A DNA stretch of 50,859 nucleotides from Mesorhizobium caraganae (lineage in GTDB: Bacteria > Pseudomonadota > Alphaproteobacteria > Rhizobiales > Rhizobiaceae): NCBI RefSeq assembly GCF_016836705.1, contig NZ_JAFCGY010000036.1, forward strand, positions 1-50,859, given 5' to 3'. The position numbers were made by a program, and so were the translations under genes. The notes under the pieces are model-generated. The model made no database searches. It saw nothing but the letters and a program-made list of their open reading frames with translations, and was not told the DNA's origin. Every line of letters starts with the position of its first letter. The stretch's first letter is position 1. Positions 27,626 through 35,696 of the stretch are shown one piece after another.

Positions 27626-28228
27626 TTAGGGCATGTTGAGATTGAACCAGCTTTTCTGGCGCATACCGTTCGCGTCGTCATACTCGATGAACCAGGGTTT
27701 TTCGCGCATCGGCCGAGAGATGATGACGAAGGTCGAGCCGTTACCACGGGAAGGCCCTCTATCGACTGCGGTGGTTTGGATTTTTGCCGCCACCAACTTT
27801 CCGTTGATTTCGATCTGGGCCTGTCGAGATCCATTGTCATGATTCTGGCCGAGGCGACTATTCATGAAAGTGACGGGCAGCGTGAGTGTGTCGGCCGCGA
27901 TGCGGCAGATGTTCCGTTCTTGCCCCATTCCGGGTCGATCGGAATCGTTGCCGCCAACTGCTTGCCAGCCAGGCGGACAATCCTCATACTTCTCGAACCT
28001 CGCGGCGCTGGAGTTGGCTTGCGGACAAGTCGGCCAGTCAAAACCCGGGGCTTCCATCGCCGCAATCAACTTGTAAATTGGCGGGTGGCACGAGGGGGTA
28101 CCCTGCCAGTCGCCGGAAAGACAGAGGAGGACTTGACAGCCCCATTCCGACGCCTGTGATTGGGATGGAAGAGCTGCGGTGCCCACGATGGCGACGGCAC
28201 CCAACAAAAGGAATTTGAGTATGGTCAT
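27626..28228 (-). CDS. Exported cysteine-rich protein of unknown function
   Basis: A 200-aa protein with a signal peptide ending near SQASEW. The mature start GCQVLLCLSGDWQGTPSCHP plus PTCPQA, DCPPGW and NICRIAA gives at least six cysteines. I recognise the same arrangement as small exported proteins that accompany rhizobial VirB/D4 clusters, but no function is known to me. GAGGAAAAGG precedes the ATG. It is divergent from the XRE regulator gene, with the motif TTGACAGTTTACTATGG in between, 23 bases from its start. Confidence 0.75.
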   Translation of the reverse strand: MTILKFLLLGAVAIVGTAALPSQSQASEWGCQVLLCLSGDWQGTPSCHPPIYKLIAAMEAPGFDWPTCPQANSSAARFEKYEDCPPGWQAVGGNDSDRPGMGQERNICRIAADTLTLPVTFMNSRLGQNHDNGSRQAQIEINGKLVAAKIQTTAVDRGPSRGNGSTFVIISRPMREKPWFIEYDDANGMRQKSWFNLNMP

Positions 28229-28250
28229 AGCCTTTTCCTCGCTGCGGATT

Positions 28251-28267
28251 TTGACAGTTTACTATGG
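28251..28267. promoter_or_regulatory. Operator motif, copy 1 (regulator/exported-protein intergenic)
   Basis: TTGACAGTTTACTATGG; its reverse complement CCATAGTAAACTGTCAA matches the copies at 34361-34404 and 41267. It lies between divergent genes, 23 bases from one and 41 from the other. The TTGACA part could also be a -35 hexamer, so a bound protein would block the promoter. Confidence 0.65.
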
Positions 28268-28307
28268 ATGATCCGCGCGAAAAAAGACAGATCGAAAAGG
28301 CAGGTTT

Positions 28308-28853
28308 GTGCGACTACATCGATTTATGAAACGAGACGATACGGGCGTGGTCAACAACCCGTTGCGCGCCAACATTGCCCTGACGCTTGAGCGGGAGAGA
28401 GCCAGACGTGGCCTCTCCCATATGCACATGGCCGAGCTGTTTCGGACCGCCGAGGGCGAAAAACTGGCCTATCGAACCTACATTCAGACGGTGCGTCAGA
28501 AAAATAATGTCACATTGACGACGCTGCAGATCATGGCAAAGGGCTTGCAAGTGTCTTTTGCAGGACTGCTCGCCGGCGGTAAGAAAGTTCCGGAATGGGC
28601 GCATCGGTTGGACGACAATGCGATCCGCAAGCGGCTGGCGCACATCATCGATTTTGAGCGACAACGACGTACTTTGCACCGCTATGAGATGGCCGAACTC
28701 ATCGGTGTGGCGGAGGCGACATTCACGAAACTGGAACGCGCGAGCGGCAATATCAGCGTGGACACGATTGCGGCGATCGCCAAGGCGTTGAAACTTGATC
28801 CAGCGACCTTCCTGTTTTCCGAAAAGATCCCGCCTGGCAGAGCCGACACCTAG
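28308..28853 (+). CDS. XRE-type regulator with two HTH domains
   Basis: A 181-aa transcription factor with two helix-turn-helix XRE-like domains in tandem: residues about 20-85 (ANIALTLERERARRGLSHMH to LQIMAKGLQVSFAGLL) and about 108-170 (RLAHIIDFERQRRTLHRYEM, IGVAEATFTKLERASGNISV). It has no sensor domain, so it probably acts as a repressor whose level is itself regulated. GTG 28308 has AAGGCAGG at proper distance; ATG 28326 is an alternative. Position next to an operator shared with the type IV secretion genes suggests it is the regulator of the module. Conjugation repressors of this kind (for example TrbR of rhizobial plasmids) are known; orthology is not established here. Confidence 0.8.
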   Translation: MRLHRFMKRDDTGVVNNPLRANIALTLERERARRGLSHMHMAELFRTAEGEKLAYRTYIQTVRQKNNVTLTTLQIMAKGLQVSFAGLLAGGKKVPEWAHRLDDNAIRKRLAHIIDFERQRRTLHRYEMAELIGVAEATFTKLERASGNISVDTIAAIAKALKLDPATFLFSEKIPPGRADT

Positions 28854-29003
28854 CCGCCCCACGAGTGTTCCTAAAGGGCTATAATTCGCCCCAGCCGGCG
28901 ACCGCTCCTATGCCCCTGCCGGTCAGGCCCGGCGGCCGACTAGCGCCCCCGCCGCGGCTGTCGGGCCGCTGCTGTCGTCGTCGGCTGTTAGCCTGTTGCA
29001 GCG
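28854..29003. other. GC-rich spacer after the regulator
   Basis: Proline/arginine-coding noise in all frames and no defined hairpin with a T-tract. I see nothing supported. Confidence 0.35.
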
Positions 29004-29217
29004 GCGGGGATGATAAGGGGACTTTGACATGGACGACTGTGCCGGCGCCGGGAATGCTGCTGATGAACAGCTTTCCATTGAGGGTCGAAACCATATGAGA
29101 ACAAGCCGTCAAACCTAGCCCGGTGTGATTGCCGCCGGCTGTAGAGAAGAAGGGTGTCGTGGCCTTTTCGACAATTGCCGGTTTCATGCCTGCGCCTTTG
29201 TCGGCCACTTCCAGGGG
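29004..29217 (-). pseudogene. Sensor histidine kinase ATPase-domain relic
   Basis: The minus strand reads EVADKGAGMKPAIVEKATTP then FFSTAGGNHTGLGLTACSHM and LNGKLFISSIPGAGTVVHV. These are the G1, F and G2 boxes (D-x-G-x-G, TPFFST, GLGL) of a HisKA-type kinase HATPase domain. About 70 codons remain; there is no sensor or dimerisation domain. It cannot function and marks an old insertion or deletion between regulator and hydrolase genes. Confidence 0.7.
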
Positions 29218-29311
29218 TCGGTTCCGGTAGGGGGCGACCCCACATTCATCAATTTCGTGTCGTGATGCCTACCAGAGAATTTGCTAATTAACTGACCGGC
29301 CAAAGCCAAAC

Positions 29312-30337
29312 TCATGCTCTCTGGGCCGACTTGTCAGCACGCGACAGAAACCGCTTCAAGCTCAAACCGGCCAATAAAATGTAAGGCGGCATGGCGAGCG
29401 AATAGTGACCACAGTTTAATTTCAAAATATTTGGCCTAGCTCCGGCGTCCTTCAGCGCCTGCATGAACCTCTCCGATAGCTCTGGCAACACCACTTTGTC
29501 TCTCTTAGCCAACACAACATGAAGATCGAGATCAGGCCGTGCCAAACTATGGGCGTAATTCTCCAAGTTAAGTGGACCCCAGGCCCTTCTGAGATCGGTC
29601 AGCTCAATCTCAGGCTCAAGGCTATCACGTATCAATCGTGTCGCGCGACCCGTCCAAACCATATCCGCTAGACTCCCCGCCGTCAGAAACAACGAGGCTT
29701 TTGACACAGCCGAGTCGTGCGCCGCGACCACCCCCGCAACCCAGGAGCCTAAGCTCATACCGAGAACCGAAATCTCTCGATAGCCTTCGATCTTCAACCA
29801 ACGTATGAGTTTTCGCCCATCCAACACTGCCTGCCTTACAGATTGGATCGTTCGACCGAGATTAGGGCTAAGCATATAGTCGGCGTGCACGGAGCTGGGA
29901 CGGCTACGTTCCAAGTGATAAGGCATAGCAATCTCGACAACCGTGATGCCACGCCGCGAGAAAAAGTGGGCAATCTGACGATTCCGGGCGCTTGCATTCC
30001 AATGGTGAAAAATCACCATCGCCTGATCGAACGACCCGCTTTCTGTGATTTTCGCCGAGACGACATTGTTCTGTTCGACATCAGTAGAAATGTCCGATGA
30101 AAATTTGAGCCAGCCATCTAGCCTTTCAAACCCCTGATCACTCACATTCGGGTCATCGAAAAAGGCTGGATTAGCCACGGCTTGGTCCGCAAGGGCACAG
30201 AATTCCTCGATACTTGTTATCTTCTTCGCACCTGGAAAGGCGCGTTCCGCGTCAAGGGCGAAACCCGTTGGTTTCTTCCCTTCCTCACCGCGTCGCGCCC
30301 GCCGCTCATCCCAATGATCAAGCCACCTATGATACAC
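29312..30337 (-). CDS. Alpha/beta hydrolase
   Basis: A 341-aa soluble protein with an alpha/beta-hydrolase core. The nucleophile elbow is GMSLGSW (about residue 195), the acid is probably the Asp in LAKRDKVVLPE, and the catalytic His is in LNCGHYSLAMPP. The N-terminal 90 residues (charged, DHWDERRARRGEEGKKPTGF) are extra. The likely substrate is unknown. Its start overlaps the end of the membrane protein gene by 11 bases, so the two are co-translated and probably act together. Codon use looks AT-richer than in the secretion genes, a sign of separate origin. Confidence 0.75.
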   Translation of the reverse strand: MYHRWLDHWDERRARRGEEGKKPTGFALDAERAFPGAKKITSIEEFCALADQAVANPAFFDDPNVSDQGFERLDGWLKFSSDISTDVEQNNVVSAKITESGSFDQAMVIFHHWNASARNRQIAHFFSRRGITVVEIAMPYHLERSRPSSVHADYMLSPNLGRTIQSVRQAVLDGRKLIRWLKIEGYREISVLGMSLGSWVAGVVAAHDSAVSKASLFLTAGSLADMVWTGRATRLIRDSLEPEIELTDLRRAWGPLNLENYAHSLARPDLDLHVVLAKRDKVVLPELSERFMQALKDAGARPNILKLNCGHYSLAMPPYILLAGLSLKRFLSRADKSAQRA

Positions 30338-31973
30338 TCTGATTGTTTCCTAACTTACTCGCTTGCCATCGCCCCAACCCCGGATCAAACAGGCCGTATA
30401 TTGCGAACAGCACTCCAACGCCCAGAAGGATCGAAAAGCCAACAAATGCATCGATCAGCAAGTAGCCAGTCACGAGTAACGCTACGATCGCTGACATCCT
30501 CCACAAAGACATACAAAACCGACGTTCGACACCTAAGCGGATGAAGCCGTACAGAAATACAACACAGGTCGAAATAGCGATAAGAAGGCTACTGTAATGG
30601 GTCGGCCTACGGTAGATAATCCCGGCGCTCACATCATTGCGCCCATAGAAGGCGGAAGACATATCGCCGACCAACCAAGCCACAATATTCTCTCCACGCG
30701 ATGTCAGGTAAGCACTCTGGAGCTTCATGACTATGGCGATCAGAAGCCCCAAAACAGTACACCGAAAAATAGCACGCATAATCCGGAGGCTGGCTTCATG
30801 GAGCTGGTGTTGATAATCCACCTCCGGCGGATTACTCGCTGCTTCTCCAATTCTCCAAAGATCATGGATCACCGTATAAAGCAAAATGAGGCCTACGAAG
30901 AACAGATAAAAACAGAGGCACATGTATAGGTAAGCGAGCCCCGTGAATACGACCGCTTCCGGCACCGATATAACCTCAGGGCGCACAATCGCTAACGAGC
31001 CCCAATCCGTCGCATAGTTGCCACCACCTTTGAGCAACGGGATTAAAGACACGCCGATCCACTGAAAAAGACCGGCGAACACCACACAAATCAAAAAAAC
31101 CGCCCAATATGAATACGAAGAAGCTTGTACGCTGCGCGCCCAGGCATCGTCGCTTTCCATCTTGTCGCCCTGCGCTACAAGCTTTGGGCGGGCTTCATCT
31201 TTCCAAAAGGTCACCAGCTCGGTCACGAAGGCAAAAAACAGTGGCAAAAATACCATGAAGACGAATGTCCAATTCGCCGTCCAAAGAAACCCAACCTGCT
31301 TGACGACGCCATCCGCCCGGCCATATGTCACGCTGTGAATCCCCGTAAGATACGACAAAAACCCAAGAGCGGTGACACCCGCAAACACCGACGCCGGTAA
31401 ATTCAGGGGAGATCCGCGACTAAAAAACGCCTCCGATTTCCTCGCCAAACTAAAACGCCGGCTCGGCCCCTTGGCGTCAGTATCCCGTGTCAGCTCTGCC
31501 GGGGAGTCTGTCTCGTCATCGAAGGTCGCAGTCAGTGCCGCATCTGGAATCTCCTGTGCAACGCTGCTTCCAGCTCTCCTCCATTCTCGTCTCTTGGCCG
31601 ATAACCGCGATTGCGCCGCACTGAGCTCCATCTGCCATTCGCTAGTTGCGACCGGATCATCGCATCCAAAAATCCTCGCCAGCCAACGGATGTTGGCAGT
31701 GCTAATTCCCTTCTCGTTCTCTTGAAACCAAAGCTGCACCGTTCGCAGATCGACCCCAACCTCGTTGGAATCAATCTGTGAAATCGCCTCTGCAAGAAGC
31801 TCGGGCGTCCATGGGCCTGCAGGAAACCCGTCTTTGCCCAAAGGCCGACCCGCACCCGCCGCCGCCAGTAGTTTGAATAATTCTTTGAAATCACTCCCGT
31901 CTCTCGGCGGAGGGAGAAATAACTTTCCGTTCCTAAACAATGACTTACAGGCTCTAGTTTCGTTCCATTTCAC
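30327..31973 (-). CDS. Polytopic membrane protein with N-terminal HTH-like region
   Basis: A 548-aa protein. Residues about 50-120 (TPELLAEAISQIDSNEVGVD, LRTVQLWFQENEKGISTANI, RWLARIFGCDDPVA) look like a lambda-repressor-like helix-turn-helix. After a polar linker there are about eight to nine membrane helices (about 190-540: FVFMVFLPLFFAFVTELV, YWAVFLICVVFAGLFQWIG, YLYMCLCFYLFFVGLILLY and others). A DNA-binding-like head on a transporter-like body suggests a membrane-bound regulator. I recall a family named RcgA linked to rhizobial plasmid conjugation with this look; that name is a suggestion, not established. It forms an operon with the hydrolase. Confidence 0.7.
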   Translation of the reverse strand: MKWNETRACKSLFRNGKLFLPPPRDGSDFKELFKLLAAAGAGRPLGKDGFPAGPWTPELLAEAISQIDSNEVGVDLRTVQLWFQENEKGISTANIRWLARIFGCDDPVATSEWQMELSAAQSRLSAKRREWRRAGSSVAQEIPDAALTATFDDETDSPAELTRDTDAKGPSRRFSLARKSEAFFSRGSPLNLPASVFAGVTALGFLSYLTGIHSVTYGRADGVVKQVGFLWTANWTFVFMVFLPLFFAFVTELVTFWKDEARPKLVAQGDKMESDDAWARSVQASSYSYWAVFLICVVFAGLFQWIGVSLIPLLKGGGNYATDWGSLAIVRPEVISVPEAVVFTGLAYLYMCLCFYLFFVGLILLYTVIHDLWRIGEAASNPPEVDYQHQLHEASLRIMRAIFRCTVLGLLIAIVMKLQSAYLTSRGENIVAWLVGDMSSAFYGRNDVSAGIIYRRPTHYSSLLIAISTCVVFLYGFIRLGVERRFCMSLWRMSAIVALLVTGYLLIDAFVGFSILLGVGVLFAIYGLFDPGLGRWQASKLGNNQSVS

Positions 31974-32054
31974 TAGGCTTCGTATCCTATCGTGCCTTCG
32001 TCCTCAATCAACGTTTTTGTCAACTCGATTTTGGCCGGCACGGGAAATGATCGA

Positions 32055-32553
32055 ATGACGGGCGACCCGCTGGAGAGGCCGAACACGGTTGTTGCGTGGG
32101 AGATGTTTCGCAAACGCCCGGCCAAGGCACTGAACTGCCCGGATCGGTCGCAGGACGGGCGCCCACCTTACGATGCGGTGATGATGTTAAAAAATCCTGG
32201 TGTTACAGACTTTAAGGACTGTCAGATGAGCACGCCGAGTTCAGATCATGGACTGGCGCACCTTCGGGCGGTTCCTTGGTCTTCTGGATACCGGCGACAG
32301 GGTCGACGCGGGTTGCTGGCCAGCACCAACACCGGCGCCGAAGGCAGGCCGATGCCGAAGGATATCGAGCAGGGCAACCGGACATGCTCCCGAACCCGCG
32401 CCCGTGTCGAGCATCCTTTCGCCGACAGAAGGACCGCATGGGACTGTTCATCCCGCACCATCGGCCGGTCGCGCCCGCGGCAAGGTCAAAATTGGTGTGG
32501 GCAATTTCGCCTACAATCTGAAACGTTTTGTCTGGTGGCAGGGCGGAGTGTGA
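32055..32553 (+). mobile_element. IS5-family transposase relic
   Basis: Two parts of one IS5-type transposase survive. The N-terminal part reads MTGDPLERPNTVVAWEMFRK and DGRPPYDAVMMLK. After a jump, IMDWRTFGRFLGLLDTGDRV and KAGR-type pieces lead to ARVEHPFADR, RQKDRMGLFI and RGKVKIGVGNFAYNLKRFVW, in several frames. The DDE catalytic middle is deleted, so it is dead. No clear terminal inverted repeats or target duplication remain. It separates the membrane-protein operon from the exported-protein operon. Confidence 0.75.
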
Positions 32554-32605
32554 CCACATGAGCGAAAAGTAGGGGAAGCCAAGGCCTCGGGAGCCTGAGA
32601 AGCAG

Positions 32606-32630
32606 AGGGATGAACCCATCCCTATTTTTC
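32606..32630 (+). terminator. Rho-independent terminator
   Basis: AGGGATG-AACC-CATCCCT (7-bp stem, 4-base loop) followed by ATTTTTC. It points along the plus strand, after the IS relic and 51 bases before the next gene. Confidence 0.7.
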
Positions 32631-32680
32631 TCGCTTCCCCAGGTATCATTTACGAATTGTCATGCGCGTGGAGCCGGTCG

Positions 32681-33025
32681 ATGCCCATTCAAGTGGTCTG
32701 TAACAACGGAGTGATGGAAGAGGCTGATGGGGTCGCGAATCTGCTCGCGGCGCATCGTCAAGCAGTCGCCATGGTTGAACGTCTCGGCAAGCGATGGATG
32801 GGGGCCGAAGGGCCGGACGCGACCCTGATCGGCCGGCGATTGGATTCGGTCCTGGCGGAAGAGGCTATCGCGCGTCGGCGCGCGGCCGCTGCGCCGGTGG
32901 CCGATGTCGTTGAGATGAAAATGAAGGCAGCTTATTTCCGGCGGTTGTTGGGGAACGGCTGGTGCGAGATTGATGACGACGATTTGCGCGCGTTGCTCGG
33001 TTCTTTCACGAAACTGCAGTCCTAG
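32681..33025 (+). CDS. Hypothetical protein, 114 aa
   Basis: A small soluble protein, MPIQVVCNNGVMEEADGVAN followed by a helical body with many Arg (LAEEAIARRRAAAAPVADVV) and acidic end EIDDDDLRALLGSF. No signal peptide or known domain. GGAG lies seven bases before ATG 32681. It is convergent with the exported-protein operon, their stops overlapping by four bases. The function is unknown; its place inside the conjugative module suggests an accessory role. Confidence 0.6.
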   Translation: MPIQVVCNNGVMEEADGVANLLAAHRQAVAMVERLGKRWMGAEGPDATLIGRRLDSVLAEEAIARRRAAAAPVADVVEMKMKAAYFRRLLGNGWCEIDDDDLRALLGSFTKLQS

Positions 33026-33186
33026 AAGAAGAACGCCGAAATCCATGAGACCACGGTATTCCAGGCCGCATAGAGTCCTGCCGGCACCAAGATGATCGCA
33101 ATGAATGCGATAGCATCGCCAATGGCGCCGTCGGTGCGTCCTTCCACGGGATAATAGTATTTGTGCGCTTCATCGTCGTGCTTCAT
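33022..33186 (-). CDS. Small membrane protein, 54 aa
   Basis: Starts MKHDDEAHKYYYPVEGRTDG and continues with one hydrophobic helix (AIAFIAIILVPAGLYAAWN). The ribosome site GGAGAG is five bases ahead of ATG 33186, and the ATG overlaps the stop of the SNase-like gene by four bases. Third gene of the operon facing away from virB1. No known family. Confidence 0.7.
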   Translation of the reverse strand: MKHDDEAHKYYYPVEGRTDGAIGDAIAFIAIILVPAGLYAAWNTVVSWISAFFF

Positions 33187-33731
33187 TGTTGTCTCTCCAA
33201 CACTTGGCTCAGCAGCAGTTGCACAGGATGCTGAAACGTCGTGCCCCACAGACCTGTGCGTTTCATCTTAGCGTTGATTTCCGCGACGAGGTAGCTCTCA
33301 TTGACGGCTTTGCCCTTTGCTGTCGTTGCGGCAAACGCGTATCCGGTCGCTATGAGCGCGGTGCCAACGTCGATTGTTTCGCCATTCATCTGCGCACCGC
33401 ACACGACAAAAACCGCTTTGTCGAGGGCGAAGCCGATTGGCTGGCATGTCACCGCGGCGCTATCGAACAGGGCTGCCAGGTGCGCCAGCGAGGTGTTCCC
33501 GCAATCGATCTTGTTCACAGTTGGCTCTTCGGCTGACGTGCCTCGAAGACATGACTGGACGCCATAGAGGCGGAAAAGGTGATCTCCGTCACGCCAGGTA
33601 TCTCCGGTCAGCAGTTGAGCCGATTTCGATACCGCGAAGGGCGTTGGTCCGGCAGAGATGGTGGCATCCTGCGCCCGTGCCGATGCGCACAAACAAAATG
33701 CGGCCAACACTGCAAAGCTCGCCTGTTTCAT
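33183..33731 (-). CDS. Exported SNase-like (thermonuclease family) protein
   Basis: A 182-aa protein with a signal peptide ending ASARAQD. The mature part resembles the staphylococcal-nuclease (OB) fold: GDTWRDGDHLFRLYGVQSCL, then DVGTALIATGYAFAATTAKG and YLVAEINAKMKRTGLWGTTF, as in the R...GIDxPE and A...GLW landmarks. The canonical catalytic pattern (R-x-x-G-I-D-x-P-E) is changed to R-L-Y-G-V-Q-S-C-L, so the active-site acid is missing and nuclease activity is doubtful. Start overlaps the upstream gene by four bases. Exported together with transfer genes, it may act at the cell surface during mating. Confidence 0.7.
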   Translation of the reverse strand: MKQASFAVLAAFCLCASARAQDATISAGPTPFAVSKSAQLLTGDTWRDGDHLFRLYGVQSCLRGTSAEEPTVNKIDCGNTSLAHLAALFDSAAVTCQPIGFALDKAVFVVCGAQMNGETIDVGTALIATGYAFAATTAKGKAVNESYLVAEINAKMKRTGLWGTTFQHPVQLLLSQVLERQQ

Positions 33732-34330
33732 TCCTGGAACTGTCCACCGAGCTCGGCGGAGTGCTCCAGATCGGGGCGCAGGGACTTGCCGTCCTTGTTG
33801 CGTCCGATTGCCGCCATGTCGAAAAAGACCATTTCGTCATCGTCGTAGGCGACGTTATACGGGTCGTTTGCATTGCCCGCACCCACGAGAGAGAAACACG
33901 ACACGGCGTCGGACTCATCCTTCTTGCTTTGCAGCACAAGTGTTTTGCAAAGCACCACGGATGCACGATCGTTGTAGATTCCTTCTTCATAGTCCTGCGC
34001 GGCCTTCGTGCAGTCCCATTGCTGCGTCTTGTACGTAATCTTCGGTTTTGGGCAGGCTGCAAGGCCGCGCAGTCGATAGGTCACGCCGTTGATGACGCGC
34101 TCGGTCGCCGACGGCACCTTGACCGGCGAAATGAGGGTCGCCGCATCGCGCTGAAAGAGCGCGCCTTTGGCATCGTAGCGCTCATAGACGAACACCTTTT
34201 CACCCGGCTTCGCAAACTGAAGCAGGTACCGCTCCGACGGCTGCGCGAAGGCATTTGGGGCGTCGGCGCCGGCGGCATAAGCCACGGCACCCTGGAGCAG
34301 CAAAACCGTGCAAAGGGCAATCTGTTTCAT
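33728..34330 (-). CDS. Exported protein of unknown function, divergent from virB1
   Basis: A 200-aa protein with a signal peptide (MKQIALCTVLLLQGAVAYAA). The mature part contains paired cysteines (GLAACPKPKITYKTQQWDCT, VVLCKTLVLQSKK, AVSCFSL) and ends QFQE. No recognised domain. It heads a three-gene minus-strand operon with four-base overlaps. Its leader contains one arm of the inverted operator at 34361-34404, which also faces virB1. It is on the far side of the promoter from the secretion operon, so cargo and machine are likely switched on together. Confidence 0.75.
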   Translation of the reverse strand: MKQIALCTVLLLQGAVAYAAGADAPNAFAQPSERYLLQFAKPGEKVFVYERYDAKGALFQRDAATLISPVKVPSATERVINGVTYRLRGLAACPKPKITYKTQQWDCTKAAQDYEEGIYNDRASVVLCKTLVLQSKKDESDAVSCFSLVGAGNANDPYNVAYDDDEMVFFDMAAIGRNKDGKSLRPDLEHSAELGGQFQE

Positions 34331-34360
34331 TCGAAATCCGTCCCTGCGGTGCATATGGTG

Positions 34361-34404
34361 TTGACACTTTACTAGGGCTGCGTGTAGCCATAGTAAAGTG
34401 TTAA
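34361..34404. promoter_or_regulatory. Inverted operator pair, virB1/exported-protein intergenic
   Basis: TTGACACTTTACTAGGGCT (34361-34379) and AGCCATAGTAAAGTGTTAA (34386-34404) form a 19-bp inverted repeat with two mismatches and a six-base centre. Each arm is a copy of the motif at 28251 and 41267. The divergent genes start 30 bases to the left and 14 bases to the right. Symmetric placement fits simultaneous control of both directions. Confidence 0.75.
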
Positions 34405-34418
34405 ATTTTGGCGACAGT

Positions 34419-35072
34419 ATGAACACTCGCACAGCTCTTCTGTTGACCCTCTGTGCTGCTGCAATACCGTTGCAAGCGCACGGCCGGGACCTGGCATCAG
34501 ACCGCGTAGCAGTCGCCTTTGCAACGCCGACAGACCCCATTGCCGCGGTCGGGGAGAAAAGGCAGGGGGCGTGCAAAACGGGAAACCGTACTGAAGTCGC
34601 CCAACTTTTGCGTTCAATCGCGCAAGAAGAAGGATTCGACGCCGATCTGGCCGAGGCGATTGCATGGGCTGAAAGCGATCTCGGCGCCAGTCAGGGTCCG
34701 TCCAAGGTCGGAGCCCTTGGGATCATGCAGTTGATGCCGGGCACGGCGGCCGATCTCGGGGTGAGCGACCGTTGCGATACGCAGGCGAATGTTCGGGCTG
34801 GCTTGCGCTATCTGAAGTCACTCTATGACGAGTTCCAGGATCCGCTGCTGATGCTGGCGGCGTATAACGCCGGGCCCAACAGCGTTTACAAGGCGCAAGG
34901 GATTCCGGTGAATCCGGAGACCGCGGAATACATCGTGAAGATACTCAACCGCTGGAAGTTCGGCGGTGTCGTGAAGAAGTCCGTCCTGACCAAATCCGAA
35001 ATGCTGGCGGCCACTCCGCCAGCAAACGAGGACGCTTGGCAGGATGGTCATGTCATGGATTTCGGCAACTGA
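34419..35072 (+). CDS. virB1: VirB1-like lytic transglycosylase
   Basis: A 217-aa exported lysozyme-like enzyme that opens peptidoglycan for the secretion channel. A signal peptide (MNTRTALLLTLCAAAIPLQA) precedes an SLT domain with the catalytic Glu in AIAWAESDLGA, then GALGIMQLMPGTAADLG and LLMLAAYNAGPNSVYKA, all classical. ATG 34419 is chosen over a GTG at 34398, which would lie in the operator and add residues before the signal peptide. First gene of the T4SS operon; ten bases to virB2. Confidence 0.9.
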   Translation: MNTRTALLLTLCAAAIPLQAHGRDLASDRVAVAFATPTDPIAAVGEKRQGACKTGNRTEVAQLLRSIAQEEGFDADLAEAIAWAESDLGASQGPSKVGALGIMQLMPGTAADLGVSDRCDTQANVRAGLRYLKSLYDEFQDPLLMLAAYNAGPNSVYKAQGIPVNPETAEYIVKILNRWKFGGVVKKSVLTKSEMLAATPPANEDAWQDGHVMDFGN

Positions 35073-35081
35073 AAGGAGCCA

Positions 35082-35399
35082 ATGGTGGAATACAGGAAAG
35101 CGGGCAAATTTGCCCTGAAACTGGCCTTGGCCTCGGCGGTCGGAATAGCTCTGGCGCCAGCAACCGCGTACGCCCAGTCGGCGGCGCCAGTCGAAAACGT
35201 ACTGGAGTGGTTCGTCGGAGTTCTGCAGGGCAACATAGCGCGCTCATTCGCCATCATCGCGGTCTGTTTTCTCGGCTTCCTCGCCATGACGGGCCGGCTG
35301 GCGTGGATGATGGCTTTTTCCATCATCATTGGCATCGCTCTGATCTTCGGCGCTGCCCAGTTGGTGGATGCGGTGCGCGCGACCGCGGGAGGCAGTTGA
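35082..35399 (+). CDS. virB2: VirB2-like major pilin
   Basis: A 105-aa pre-pilin. It has a long signal peptide ending ATAYAQS, then two hydrophobic helices (SFAIIAVCFLGFLAMTG and MMAFSIIIGIALIFGAA) joined by a short positive loop, and ends ATAGGS. This is the size and form of VirB2/TrbC pilins. AAGGAG precedes ATG 35082. It would assemble into the conjugative pilus. Confidence 0.88.
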   Translation: MVEYRKAGKFALKLALASAVGIALAPATAYAQSAAPVENVLEWFVGVLQGNIARSFAIIAVCFLGFLAMTGRLAWMMAFSIIIGIALIFGAAQLVDAVRATAGGS

Positions 35400-35402
35400 G
35401 AC

Positions 35403-35696
35403 ATGGATGACGAGGAGGTCTATGTCGAGCCGGTCAACCTGCCCCTGACACGCCCCCCGATGAAATGGGGGGTGCGCTACGAGGTTTTCGCGCTGAACGG
35501 CATCCTGGCGGTGATCGGTTTTATCGCCACAAGCAGCTTCATGCTCGGTCTCGGCGTGTTCGGCGTGGTGCATCTGGTCAGCGCATATCTGTGCCAGCGC
35601 GACCCCTACATGTTTCATATTTTCGAGCGGCGCGTCTCCAAACGCGGAGCGGTGGCGAACCTTACTTTTTGGGGCGCGAGGAGCTATTCGCCATGA
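35403..35696 (+). CDS. virB3: VirB3-like inner-membrane protein
   Basis: A 97-aa protein with the VirB3 pattern: NLPLTRPPMKWGVRYEVFAL then two adjacent hydrophobic segments and a conserved tail DPYMFHIFERRV. It joins VirB4 at the channel base. Begins three bases after virB2 and overlaps virB4 by four bases. Confidence 0.9.
   Translation: MDDEEVYVEPVNLPLTRPPMKWGVRYEVFALNGILAVIGFIATSSFMLGLGVFGVVHLVSAYLCQRDPYMFHIFERRVSKRGAVANLTFWGARSYSP

Noticed and set aside
33374..34375. 333-codon plus-strand frame over the exported-protein operon
   Set aside because: The minus-strand genes have signal peptides, family-like patterns and four-base overlaps; the plus frame has none of these.
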